A stretch of 64,000 nucleotides of DNA, from assembly GCA_024305745.1 (NCBI GenBank), contig JAHRBS010000014.1:937501-1001500 (forward strand), in the 5' to 3' direction. The first letter of the stretch is position 1; each line of letters starts with the position of its first letter. The translations under genes were made by a program, and so were the position numbers. This DNA is from Polyporus tsugae (lineage: Eukaryota; Basidiomycota; Agaricomycetes; Polyporales; Polyporaceae). Under the pieces are notes generated by a model, which was given only the letters and a program-made list of their open reading frames with translations, had not been told where the DNA came from and did no database searches. Below are positions 45,851 through 62,789 of this stretch, piece after piece.

Positions 45851-47349
45851 GAGATGGTTCTTTCCCTGCGCTCAACGTGCAGAGACTATGTACCACTGTG
45901 CCTGACCGCAACAGAGCTCGTGGAGGGAGAAGCGAACGAACCTTCAAAACCGGTTGAACAGGAAGTGTGCTCTGGGGCAGTGGTTGTCCATCTCCGCAGC
46001 CCGATGGTCCGCCTAAGTGGCATTTGTATGCATCTACCTTTCGTCATGCCTACCCCTACGTTAGGTCACAGTCAGTGTGTTATATATGGAAGATTACAAG
46101 CTGGTTACCGGTGTACCCAGACAGACCTAGGTCATACTAGGAGCGAGCGATCGTATTTTGCCGGGAAAAAAAATCCCGGGGAATGGATTCAACCCAAACA
46201 AGCAGGGAGCATAGGCTGCGGAATGGTACCAGCGACACTTGCGGTGCTAGGAGTTTCGGCTCGACAAACGGGTTCCGGATGTCGTACATCGAACTCGCGA
46301 CCAAGGTCGGACCATCGCGCCTGACGCAACGGACCAACGGCATTGACCTTTGAGTTGTCTGTCCTGCTGCATGAGCTCGCTCTTGAATCACATCAGCATG
46401 TCAATCTTCGAAGAGAAGCACGTTGGCGCACCTTGGTATTAATTCAAGAACTTTGGCCATGGATAGCAAGCGCAAGCAATTCTCAGTGGTTGGGGTCCCA
46501 CCACATCAGTTTATTTTCGGTTGCTGATTAGAATTGAGTGTAGAATCGCGTTAGAGTGCATGAGCCACCGTAATTTCCGGGAACCCCACGCATAGCGACC
46601 TTGGTTGGGGACTTGTACATGCGGCAAGCTGAAATTGTATCAATCTCGCAGTTTACGAGAATATATGCGTTGAATAGAGTTCCTGTATGGCCTTCCCTGC
46701 GGTACATACATCTAGCTACTTGGGGTTGATAAGTCACCGTTCGACCGTGGTGAGTAATGATGAGAACGCACCGTTATGTCCTCAGTTTCACCTAACAACT
46801 TTCTTCATGGATGCCTTAAGCTTGACGGAATTGCGTGTACAGACTCAGATTCTATGTGAGCTCTTACGAGGGCAGGCGAACAATGAGGGTCAGCACGAGC
46901 CTCTGCGACCGTCTGGGTCAGTGCGCCCAAGCTGTCGTCCGCGAAACAGGGAAACCCCGAAGTCTGGGATGTGAATGCAGATCCGCCGCGGAATTTTTGG
47001 GGACGTCCCGGTCTATAGACTGAGGTCACAGCCATGGAGGAAAGCGGATGATTGGAAAATAGGCATCACAAGGTTGTCACCTTAAACCGAGCTGTTACTT
47101 ATTGAGGGGAACCCTAACCTTGATCTAGGGTTTGACTACGAAATTGAATTGTGGATGCCGTTAACGGTTACTTACGCCTTTGTGTCCGCCACATCCACCA
47201 TCCACCTCTCCGGGTTTCACACAATTCTTCGGGTTTCGACTTTTGCTTTGTCGTCAGATACTTGCGTAGTTGGTCTTTTCTACTGAAGTGGTGTCTTCAA
47301 ATCGGTCCCCAGCTTTTGTTTCTGCATCGGCGGACGACGGGGCCTCTCG
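45851..47349. other. Gene-free stretch upstream of RPC2
   Basis: Short broken frames only. It may contain lost 5' exons of the DUF6534-type relic (nearer 45850) and the RPC2 promoter (nearer 47340). No repeat or RNA gene seen. Confidence 0.4.
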
Positions 47350-52198
<4,849 letters not shown>

Positions 52199-53192
52199 TG
52201 GGAAAATGGAAGCAGAAGCCGCCCGTAACTTATCCTCGTTCCGCATGTTGTGTCAAGGTATTATTGCGCATCTGTATTCTGCCATGAACTGTATGATTAC
52301 TTCTTCTGTACGAGGTTCACACTGAATAGTGTTCCGACGTTTCGGCTCAGCAACACGGCTAGATCGGCCGCGGCGGAGGGAATGCACGCACGAGTTTCCC
52401 GGGCCATCCTTAAAATTTGCATCATAAATTTCAAGAGACTCGAAGAACGTCGAGAGCTGAGAAGAACTGAACGGGCATCCAGAAGCAGGTAAGTACGTGA
52501 TCCCGCGTTCTTGGCTTGACGCTGAGTCGCTGACAAAGGGCGACTGTCTATCATAGTACATGTTCAGACTGGCAATAGTTGAGGACTCGGCGTGCCTCGG
52601 GTTCGCTGGGTGGGGCATGTGCGGCGAGAGAAGGTCCCAAGAGAAGTCGAGATCGCAGCACAGCTGAGAGGGCCCACGGGTTTTCATCGCGCCATCAACC
52701 CCTCGCGCCGGTCAGGACTGGCCTCATGTTTGTTTTGCCGCAGTATGAGTCGGAAAAGTGACGCGGGCTGGTGCGGGCTATGGCGTTTGCTCGAGAACGA
52801 CGTTTGAACGTCTGAACGTTGAACCACCCTTCTTCGCGTGCCAAGTATTGAGGCACCGTCACGAGTTCACTCTGGGCAGGGATGCCTATGAGGGCATAAA
52901 TTGAAACAAACAAAACAACTTACTGGGGGGGGCTATGTGCATTGGATGGAGTCAAGACGAAGGAATACATCTGGGGCGTATGTTCCGGTTTATGTTTTGG
53001 CGGAGGCGGCCGGTAGTGGTTGTCGGGCGGCCCGGTGGGGACGCGCGTGGGCCGGTGACGTGACCGGACGACTGGGAGGAGGCTCAGGCTGCTCATCGTC
53101 GACGCCCATCTCGCTCTTGCCTTCATCCGTCGTCGCTGCCTTTACGGTCTCCCACCATCGTCTCCAGTCTCTCTGCCTAAGGCCGATCCATC
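52199..53192. other. Intergenic stretch between RPC2 and UBE2G2
   Basis: A 144-codon minus-strand frame at 52253-52687 begins with ATG but resembles no family. The rest holds the RPC2 3' flank and UBE2G2 promoter. No repeat or RNA gene seen. Confidence 0.4.
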
Positions 53193-54424
53193 ATGAATTC
53201 ACGAGGTGGAAGCGCAACCGCTCTGCGCCGTCTCATGACCGAGTACAAGCAACTCACCTCCCAAGGTCGGTGTGGCGAGACGTCTTCTCGACCTTACCCG
53301 AACGCTCGCCCATAATTGCTCACCTTCTCTTGACAAATTCCCTCTCCGCAGGCGCACCGGATGGCATGTTCACTGCGGGTATGGTTCCCTCATCCCAAAC
53401 ATACCAATTCAATACGGCGCTGACCTTCGGCGCGCCATACTTGCACCAACCATCCCCACCCGGAAGGCCCAATCTCCGAGTCTGACTTCTTTACCTGGGA
53501 GGCCCTGATCGTAGGCCCAATGGACACCCCTTTCGAGGGTGGTGTTTTCCCTGCTGTTCTGACGTTTGTACGTATTCCGTATGTACGACGCGCCAGAACC
53601 ACTACTCATGTCCAACTCCATGCCAACCTCCTGCCCACGCTCACCTCTCCGACGTCATCCCCCCTTGTGCCTATGCTTACGGGTAACTACGCACTGTAAC
53701 CCTATCCTCCATCCATCAGCCTTCCGACTATCCCCTATCGCCATTCAAGATGAAGTTTGACCCCCCTCTCTTCCATCCAAACAGTACGTCGTGACAGATA
53801 CAGATGCTCAAGTGTACGGCGCGGATGCGCTACCGGCGTTGCTTCTGCCTGATGGGGCACGACCGATTGCGTGTCCGCGCGCCACTGTATTCATCCCCGC
53901 CCCTTCTCTCGTTCGTAGAAACTCAGGCGCTCCGTTTTTGCCCGCGCGTCTTCGCCTTTGTTTTCGCGACGGTATTCTGACTCCGTTCTGCCTTCACAGT
54001 CTACCAGGACGGTACGGTTTGCATATCCATCCTCCATACGCCGGGAGACGACCCCACGATGTACGAGCAAGCGTCCGAGCGCTGGAGCCCTGTGCAGAGC
54101 GTGGAGAAGGTCATCTTGAGCGTGATCTCAATGTTAGCAGGTGCGCCCGCCACTCACGGAACTGTGCCTGGGATTTATTCTAAGAAGACACCGTATCGCG
54201 ACCCGTTCATATCCTTGCATGCATCGCGCAATTCCGTCACACCCTACACAGAGCCGAACTTGGAAAGCGGCGCGAATATCGACTGTTGTAAACTCTACCG
54301 CGACAACCGGGCTGTAGGTCGTCCTCCGCCTGCGGCACGGCATGGACTAACGCGGGTGACTGTGTCTTCCCAGGAATACGAGCGGATGGTCAAACAGTCT
54401 ATCCGTGAACAACTGGGGCTGTGA
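53193..54424 (+). CDS. UBE2G2: Ubiquitin-conjugating enzyme E2, UBE2G2 type (Ubc7, ERAD)
   Basis: The G2/Ubc7 class works with ER-membrane E3 ligases (Hrd1, gp78/Doa10) in ER-associated degradation and extends K48 chains. Seven exons (53193-53265, 53352-53378, 53467-53567, 53720-53783, 54000-54140, 54252-54313, 54374-54424) sum to 519 nt, 172 aa. Translation: [51 protein letters not shown] with HPN, active-site Cys in TVCISILH, the Ubc7-type insertion [36 protein letters not shown] and a C-terminal [16 protein letters not shown]. All junction phases agree. The start lies in helix 1 context at the expected distance. Introns here are longer than average (86-216 nt). The paralogue UBE2G1 is at 17.5-18.5 kb. 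Confidence 0.95.
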
Positions 54425-57400
54425 TCCGATGTCGAACGTGGGGTTTGTCCGCAAGGGACAAGTCGCGGTGGTCGAAGGCCAAGCCTGCCGAGCGACGATT
54501 CTTGTGCGGCCGAGCCATCCAACCACCCCAGCATGCGCGAGGCGCTCCACCATCTCCACGCGTCTGTTCCGATCTCCTTCAAGTTTCTACCGTATTATCT
54601 GTTCTGTCCTCCACGCAAGGCTTGGTCGGAGGGCTATGGGAATGCACTATAATGTATCAATAACAATACCTTCGCAGTCACCAGATCATTGTACCATGAC
54701 GACCCCACCAGTCCGAAGTGCGCCGGAGCAAGAAGCCTGAGCCTCTCCGCCCCTCGAGGTTCGTCGGTACCCTCTTCTCTCCCGCAACCTCATGCCTCGC
54801 GCGGCGCTCCGCACTCGGCGAGACGCGACGTCTCTTCTGCACATCCCCGCCCATGCCTGGCGAGCGGCGGATTGCTGAGGATGCCGTTACGACCGTCATG
54901 TATCGACACTGCTCCCGAGTAGAAGACCACCCAAGCGTCGCGGCCTGCAGCCGATGCTTCTCTGCTCTTGGCGCGTCGGACATCTGCAGCCCGGACGCGA
55001 AATGCCTCGCGCTCGACCAACGGCGCCGCAGGCACCCTAAGCTTGCCCACCGGCTGCTTCGCGCCACCTACGCTATAACCCCACCACCGTTCTGCGGTCC
55101 ACCTTGACGGTGGCGAACAAGCTAGAGGGGCGCCAACGAGAACTTTAATCTACAGGACACTGTTCGGCCGCTGCCAGCTCCAGTCGCACCACTAGGTACC
55201 GTTTCCCGGTGGCCAGTGCTGGTGCCGGCGCCGTTCCGTGAGCCTCGTTGACACCCGCGACTTGCAAGCCCGCGGCGGTGGGGGTCGCCAGTTGCCGCTG
55301 CCAGCGGTGCGGGCCCCGTCGACAGGCCCCGTCTGTCGAGGAGGCATATGGTTGCACGCCTGCAGGCCCGCCACTTGCGTATGCGCGCCGCTTGTGGTAC
55401 GTAACGGGGCCCTTTGGGTGTAAGGTGTTAACGTTAGCGTTGCCTGCCCTGGGCCTGTGCTCGAGCGTCCGCGTCCCAGGACGTACGTACATGGTGCGCT
55501 GGGTGGCCGTTCTCGGCGCTGCCTGGCGGTGGAGGTCGACCCTGCAGCAGTCTCCAGATCCTTCGTGCGTCCCGCGCACCTGGCCGCCGGCAGTCTGCGG
55601 TTTGGCGGACACGCGGCGTGCGAGCTGGTGTGGCCATTTTCCTTACGGAGAGTAATGCATAGGCTGAGAAAAGAAGCGTTTAGCGTGTACGCGTTATGGG
55701 CTATGAGTCCCGACAGGTAAGTTACGAGCCTACGAGGTGCAGTAAGTCTCGATGAGTGCGCGATGGTTTCGGTTTAGCGTTTTCCGTGTGTCGGCGGCGG
55801 AGTTGCGTGGGTATGACGAGTCCTGTGTATGGCACATGCATGCATCCGAGTGCATGTTCACGTTCAAGTGCTGAGTACCCTGCTGACGGCGGTCCACCCC
55901 ATGCCGACACTCCCGCACTAGAATTGCTGGCAGCCCTGTGGCCTCATTAGGTTTGATTTGGGTGTCGCACGGCGGTACGTCGCGGATTATAGCGTGCAGA
56001 TCGGTGACTCATGTTCGGACGAGACCACACCGGCTTGCTAAGATGTTCACGGCATGAGGACGTTCGAGCTCGTCTTGAAGACCTGAATACTATTCAATCC
56101 TATGTAGTCTCGGCCTGCGGCCGGCGTCCCGACCCCCGGGCGCGCGCGCATGCCCGTGAGCCGCGATCGCAAAGACCGCGAGACTCCGAGACTAGTTCTG
56201 CTATAGGCAGAATCCTCCCTCACCAGACATCACCGCGGGACAATCGCGAGTGCACGCCCGAGACGTCCGCGGTCCACGACGTGGCCTGTGGCTTTGTGGG
56301 GCGGTGTCAGGCTATGAACCTATTCATTATTAATCGTGCCCACACGCGTTGTGGACCTGATTCAGAGGGTGGACGTACTGTATACCCAAACCCCTCCTAA
56401 AGTCCATCCAATCTGCCACTGAGTCTTACACGACGGGCGTGTGGGGTCATGGCATGACAAGCCGCGTACATGTACGTACGTCTCTGCGCGTCTCGGGAGC
56501 AGATCGCGGCGGACATGGGCATCGTGTCGCCCCCTCCCCGGGGAGGTTCATGGGCTACACCATGGAGACGCCGGCTTCGGGGTAAACCTCATGCACGGGC
56601 GTTGGGAGATGGAAGTATAACAGCGCTGTGGGCGCTGGTGGTGGCTACGGGGGCGGATATATTTGTCAGCCCACAGGGTGCAGCACAACAACGATAGCAG
56701 CAATACACACCAATACGATATGTGCGCCTCAGTAACGCCGCAAACCCCGAACTTTGCTGATATATGACATAAAACAAGCCGCGGGACGCAGTCCAATGAG
56801 CGCACAGCGATACATGCTGCATGGGTGGTGAGAACATGACGTTGGACGGATGAGGCAAGTGTCTACGAGGAGGAGGATATAGTCACTGGCCCAGGGTGTA
56901 CTAGCGTGCGGAAACTGGAGAACATATTTGTAGAATATACGGCGATAATAAGACATTTCAGCAACGTGTTACAGGGCGGATACACAAACGCGCTAGTTCA
57001 TAAGACACAGAAGACTCGGACGAGACTGCGAGAGCGATGCCACGCACTATTACAGCATATCTACAAATACGGAGAACGATTATCGTGTACGTGGGGAACT
57101 GGTATGCAGGGCGGGGGTGCGTGTGTGGGAGAGAGGGGGGTATTACTCGCCGACAGAAGTTACAAGTAAGCAGGGAAGGTATGTTTATGGGACACAAGAT
57201 CGCGTACGGATGTCAGACAAGGCAGGTTAAAGGTCCGCAACGGCGATCGCATCGAGCAGTGCCGATGCATGTGCACGAGCGTCGGACAGCTCACTGCTCG
57301 ACTCCACCACGAGCCGCACAGCTGAGTGCATGGTGCATGGTGCATGGTATGGTGCAGGCCGGAAATCGCCAGGATCCTGGGCACACATCCGCAGCCCAAG

Positions 57401-57444
57401 GACGAGCGCACAGGGCGCGGCACGGGATGAGGCCAAGAGCGAGC
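54425..57444. other. 3-kb stretch without a supportable gene
   Basis: Several GC-rich frames of 100-155 codons overlap on both strands (54680-55660) without a recognisable family or exon chain. 56.4-57.2 kb is more A/T-rich. A short tandem repeat is at 57327-57354. Nothing else supported. Confidence 0.4.
57327..57354. repeat. GCATGGT tandem repeat
   Basis: Three to four copies of the heptamer GCATGGT, the last imperfect, just downstream of the ALO1 stop on the opposite strand. Confidence 0.7.
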
Positions 57445-59659
57445 TCACTTCAGGAAGGGCCGCTTCTTGAAGACGCGTTCGTCATACTGAAGCCCTTGCT
57501 TCCCAAAGAAGTGGCGTTCGACATACGGATTGCGGAAGATGCCGTGGGGGTCGACACGTTCGACCATCTGGACGAAGTCGTCGAAGCGCGGATATATCTT
57601 GCGCAGGTCGTCGGGCCGCAGGGGGTGGGTCTTGGCCCAGTGCGGCTTGCCGAAATGGCGGAGCATGATCTGCTCGAACCGCGAGAAGAGCTTCCGGTAG
57701 GGGACGTTGGTGCCGTACGGCCTGCAAATGTCCGAGTGTGATTGTGTGGCGCGGCAGGTCCCGAGGATGAATGCAGAAGAAGAGGAACGTCGAAAGATTT
57801 AGAGATGGGACGCATGGGAAGCACGGCGGAAGGAAGCGAAATGGGGCGACGAACGCAGGACAATCGCGGGAGGCGCGGAAGTGTGCGAAGGATGAACGAT
57901 GAGGCGCGGCAGTGGCCGAGGACATGTGGCCGGGATAACGGTGCGGAGATGGGGCGAGGATGAGTTTGCGGCAAACGAACCGACAACAAAATGATGAGAT
58001 ACTGGCTATGACGGTGCGGGAATGGATGCGCTCACTTGTACTGAATCAGGCCAATCCAGCACGTCCTCTGGCCGTTGCTAGGGCTCAACCAGATATCGTC
58101 GGGAGCTGAAAACCTGATTTCGACAGGGAAGTGGGGCCGAAGTCCAGACGGAGAGGCCAACTCTTCATCGAGCCACGCCCGCAGTTCAGTGAGACAGGTC
58201 TGGGTGCGTTCGTAAGGGATTGCCCATTCGGTCGTGTACTGCGGATACTGTTGGATGAAGAGTCGCGGGAGAAGACAGATGTAGTCAGTGACAGGGCAGA
58301 TTGAGAGTTGGACAGCCCGAGGCCGGAGAGAAGATCCCGAAAGGCCTACCTTGCAGTCGACATTGAAGATGGAATGGCTGTCATCCACCGCCACTGTCCT
58401 CTCGGACATAAGCCATGCTCCGAATCGGCCGACCCAGACGTTGAGGCTCGTCACGTAAAGGGCGAGAAAGAAGAGGAACTGGATAAGATGGTGCCCGATG
58501 AGGGAGTGCCAGAGCCAAGTGGAGATTGGTTTGCGAGGCTGATGAATAACAAGGTTGTGTAAGCCCAAGGTCGAGGGTAAGCACGAGGCCCGCTCCATAG
58601 CGCTGTGGGACATACCTCGTGGGTTCGATTTGAGGAGCTGAGTCGGATTACACCGGCATGAGGGAACCACCACAGCCGGACATGCTCCGCAGCATGGACG
58701 ATCGAGTCCAGATCACGCACCACCTCGTCGAAAGGACGCGACTCCTGGACTTCCTTCAGGCGGAAGGCCGGTGCTACGTCGAGAGTCACTTCAAGAATGA
58801 GGCCGGTGCTGCCCAGTCCACAGATGGAAGCCAAGAACAGATCGGCGTTCTCCTCTCGCGAGCAGCGCACACGCGACCCGTCCGCAAGTAGCAAGACGAG
58901 CGCCAGAACGTCCATGGATATGACTGGATAGTCGATGCCGGAGCCATGAGTGGCGGTTGTGACGACGCCGCCGAGGGTCTGGTCCGAGATAGAGCCAATG
59001 TTCTTCATGGCGAGACCATGTTGGCCGAGGGCGGCATGGAGGGCGTTGAGGGTAATGCCGGCTTGGGCGACGACGTAGTGCTTCTCGCGGTTGAGCTGCA
59101 GAGGTGGGGCGATGAGCGCGGAACAGGAGGAGAGGATGCGCAGATGAAGATGAGAGGCTGATTCACTGTCAGAGGCTGAGGAGGACGGCGAGTGCCTGAG
59201 CTCGATCGAGGGACACCATCCTCCGATCGAGCGCGATGAAGAGCGGAGATCTCCGGATGACGCAGAGATTGCGCGCTCTGTGGAAATTTCGCGCACTGCG
59301 GACGCGAGGAGATAGCGATGCCGGACGGGACGGTCACTCACCTCGAGAACTCCGTCGAGCTTTTCGGTCCGCAACATGTACTCCGACGTACACGCGAGGT
59401 CGCTCGGACTGTGGCCCACTCCGGCCACGCGCACCTTCTTTCCCTCCCGACGCGCGAGCTCCAGAACGAGCTCGCATTGCGCCTCGTTCTCCGGCTCGAA
59501 CACGCACAGCGGTCGGCAGCTGTACGTCAGTCCCCAGTTTGTGAACGATGCCCGCGCCGACCGCGGGGACGCCGTCACAGGGGCGAGGACCTCCCAGAGT
59601 TGTTGCAGCGGAAGCTGGCTGAGTTTGTTGGAAGAGGGTGGCTGGATGAGAGACGGCAT
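57445..59659 (-). CDS. ALO1: D-arabinono-1,4-lactone oxidase (ALO1)
   Basis: FAD-dependent mitochondrial-membrane enzyme making D-erythroascorbate, the fungal counterpart of vitamin C, with release of H2O2. Exon 1 (59659-59342) gives FTNWGLTYSCRPLCVFEPEN and VRVAGVGHSPSDLACTSEYM, the VAO-type FAD-binding region with the ALO motif. After a 246-nt intron come HYVVAQAGITLNALHAALGQ, HGLAMKNIGSISDQTLGGVV with TTATHGSG, and ADLFLASICGLGSTGLILEV. A hydrophobic segment (IQFLFFLALYVTSLNVWVG, about 58440-58500) is the membrane anchor found in ALO. Then FPVEIRFSAPDDIWLSPS and, near the end, GKPHWAKTHPL containing the HWxK catalytic motif, PHGIFRNPYVERHFF, and stop TGA at 57445-57447. Roughly 500 aa, the usual size. 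Mid-gene exon limits (57740-58640) are approximate. No lesion seen. Confidence 0.93.
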
Positions 59660-62600
59660 GGCAGAGGGGACGCGGAGCGCGACGGTGTTGGTAGCATGTT
59701 CTGAGGCAGCGAGGCTTTATAAGTTCGGCCAGACTTGATTATGATGCCAGGGAAACTGTCTGCCTTTTCGATCGATTGCTCAGCGCGACACCTTAGTGCG
59801 ACGGGCGACGGGGCGACATCATATCGGGGCCTCCCGAGAGAGCGGCCACCAAGTCGACCTAAGGCAAACGCCGATGGGTATGTCGGGGAAAATAAATCCC
59901 CCCGGAATCCAGGACGGGAACAGATTACTGCACGCAATGCGTGGGCAACGCGACACCAGGTAACGCCGTGTGTGGCTGCGAACGCACGATCGCTGGCCGA
60001 GCTGGGTTAATCCATTTTGGTTTGGCCAGTAGTAGACAGACAGAATCCCGAGCTGACTGACACGCCGCGAGTTCTTCCCGTCCGTGCCTCCGAAGACCCA
60101 CGAGCGACCGCCTCCGAGATTGAGTTTGGCCCGAATCCGTGGCGCCTTTGCTGGTCCACCTGCGCCAAGCCATAGCGCCCCGATGGGGCGGACCCAAGTC
60201 TGCAACAAGGCACCCTCGAACCTGTGGTCCTAAACTTGAATTGCATGCCACCTCCTCTGGATCTGCTGTTTCTGCGCGTCAGCTTGTGCATCAGGCGCCG
60301 GCGCAGCTCACGACATCAAAGCACGACCGTGACGGACTTACGTGACAAGCCCTCTAGACACAAAAATCCCGTCGCCAACTTCCCGTCGCCGTGCCGTCAA
60401 GCTGGCTCCGATCCTCTGCATGCCTGCGAACTGAATGGGCCCCTGCGGAAATCGTCGACCACGGCTCACGGTATCTCTCTGCTCCCATCTTCTCCGAGCC
60501 GATTCCCTCCCACTGCCATCTCCGAATCCCATCAGCCGCGTACTCTCTCCGTCGGAAGTGCGTCCTGGAGTTCAATTTGAGCCCCGGACGTGCCCCCAGG
60601 GCTCGAGGTGACCTTGGGCCATAATGGTCCCCGGTCCCATGTGGTCCGCCCCAGCCTGCCCCGAGTCCCGCCAGAGGCGTTCCCGCGGCAGAACGCGGGT
60701 GTGCATCGATAAGGCCCGCCGCGGCTTAGTCGCTCGGTGCGCCTCTGCATCACGCTGAGGTTGCAGGCCCCTCGCCATCTCGAGGCGCGATTGTCGGAGA
60801 GTTGCCCCATCCCAATGCCATCGGCTGATCAGAACGACTAGCCCGACTGACAGTGATTCACACCCGGGCAATTGAAGCATGCATGTGAACGGGGCGGTTT
60901 GCGATCGGTCCAATTGCGTGTGGGTATGCTGGCGTGTGGGTTGGTAATACATATCTACGGAGTCCGCCTTGACGTCGACGCCTCGCATCTGGTATACGTA
61001 CCGTTGCGTGGGTAAGAGGAGATGGCTGGAAGGAAGGGGAGGCACTGGGGATGATCGGACCTGCGGCGTTTCTGTTGTTTTTCTCGGCCTGGCTGGAGGT
61101 CTATCCGGTGTTGACGTTGAAACGTTGACCTGCGAGGCCTTGTCGGGACAGAGAAGCGTTGATATGTCTATATGCGTACCTGTGGTGATGCTAGGAACGC
61201 CATATCATACCTGTGATGCGCATATATCAACGTGTTTTCTACTTTCTCGAGCTCCTCTCCGGATCCGTGCGTCGATTGCACCTCGTTCTGGATTTCTTGC
61301 AGGCGTCGAGCTAATTGTAGCAACACGGCGCAGTGGCCACAGGCGATGTAGGAGGCTTCTATGCAGGGGTGCCGTCGCCAGAAGACACAGCAACTAATTT
61401 CCGCGCTCGGGATGAACAGAAGGACGAGATAGAAGGGACGAACGTTGGACTTTGGTCCACAAACTCCAGCTGCACGAGCCGGACAACTGGCACTGGCGTC
61501 CCGAAATCAATGCAGAACGCCGCCGAGGTGACGTCCGCAGCGGATCCGGAGGCCACGAGAGAGAAGCCGGCGCCGGGGAGGACTATCAAGGACTAACGCA
61601 AGCGGTGCGTCTATGCGGACCGAAGGGTAAGGAAGAAAGACACTCGCCGCTCTCAAGCCGCCACCCGGCCCCGACTCGACCTCGCCTCGCCGCCCTCAGC
61701 GGGCGAGCACGCGCGTGGCAGCGCTGCTGCTCGCCACCCGGCCACAGGCCTGCGCATGCCATATCCGAGCTGTAGGTTACATCCTTGTTAAATGCCTTCC
61801 AGCTGCCGCCGGCCGTCACACAGGAATCAATACTTGCGTTGGCACTCAATACGTTGCCTGAGCGTCGCCCTCTCTTGGGGCCCGGAGGCTATAGTGAACC
61901 CCCATTTGATCCATCGATAGAGCAGCTTTCGTGCACACTAGCGATCGCCCGACGGACTGGAAGGCGTCTGAGTTACTTAATGTTGTGGCCAGCGTCGGTG
62001 CTTTTACCAGTACGTTTGCCATAACTCTGCTCAGAGCAGGGAATGCTGGACGGGTGACTGATCCCCGGCTCTCTTGCTGGAAGATCCTCTCGCGAAACAT
62101 GCAAGCTACCACATCGAGCAACAGAGGAACAGCTGAGCGAGCCCCGACGCCAAGCTTCCGCTCCATGTAGCTTAGTGGACATACGGATTGGTCCCGATAA
62201 CCCCGCATTGTTATTGCACAGGTCCTGACAGGAACACCAGGACATCACGACCATGCACGCGAGGAATATGTCCTCAACTGGCAAGTCGGCCGTGGAAGGT
62301 TCGTGGGCAGCATAAATTGAGGGACCCCGCAGTGCCGAGCAGTACCTGGCGCCAGCGACAACGGGAGGCCGCCCTGGGTGATGCGGATGCCCAGTGGGGC
62401 TGCGAACTGAATGGTGAGGTGTTCTTGACGTACGGGGTCAGCGACCGAGAAGCGCAAACGTCCACACTCACCTCCTACAGGACACCCAGCCCGCGACCTG
62501 GGCAACGTCCGGCTCTCGCACAAACGCCCCGCGATCGCCCAGGCCCGGAATGCGATGAGAATAATAATAGCAATAGCAGTGGAGAGAGTAAAAGAGTAAG

Positions 62601-62789
62601 TGTGATGATATACATGCAAGATGGGTCAGGCATATCCAACCCGACGATAGGCATGCGGGAACCCAGAACCCATGACGACGACGCTTCCGAGTCCGCGCTT
62701 CCATCTCATTTAGAAGCCCCGTGTCATGCCCGGGGTCGTTCCCCTCTCCACACCTGCGATCACGATCAACGTTCCACCGTCCGAAAGGC
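59660..62789. other. 3.1-kb stretch, possibly holding an unrecognised minus-strand gene
   Basis: ALO1 promoter region, then mixed sequence. Only one piece looks genuinely coding (see 61211-61358). Other frames (60572-61045, 61846-62208, 62188-62802) match no family and overlap each other. No repeat or RNA gene seen. Confidence 0.35.
61211..61358 (-). CDS. Candidate coding exon, unknown protein
   Basis: Between a CATAG acceptor and a GTATGA donor the minus strand encodes an amphipathic, coiled-coil-like segment: ASYIACGHCAVLLQLARRLQ, EIQNEVQSTHGSGEELEKVE, then NTLIYAHHR. Charge pattern and lack of stops suggest a real exon, but I could not link it securely to other exons or to a family. A Pro/Thr-rich segment at about 60990-61115 could be the next exon. 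Low confidence. Confidence 0.3.

Noticed and set aside
57037..57741. 234-codon plus-strand frame
   Set aside because: Its second half is the exact antisense of the ALO1 C-terminal exon; the first half has no family similarity.
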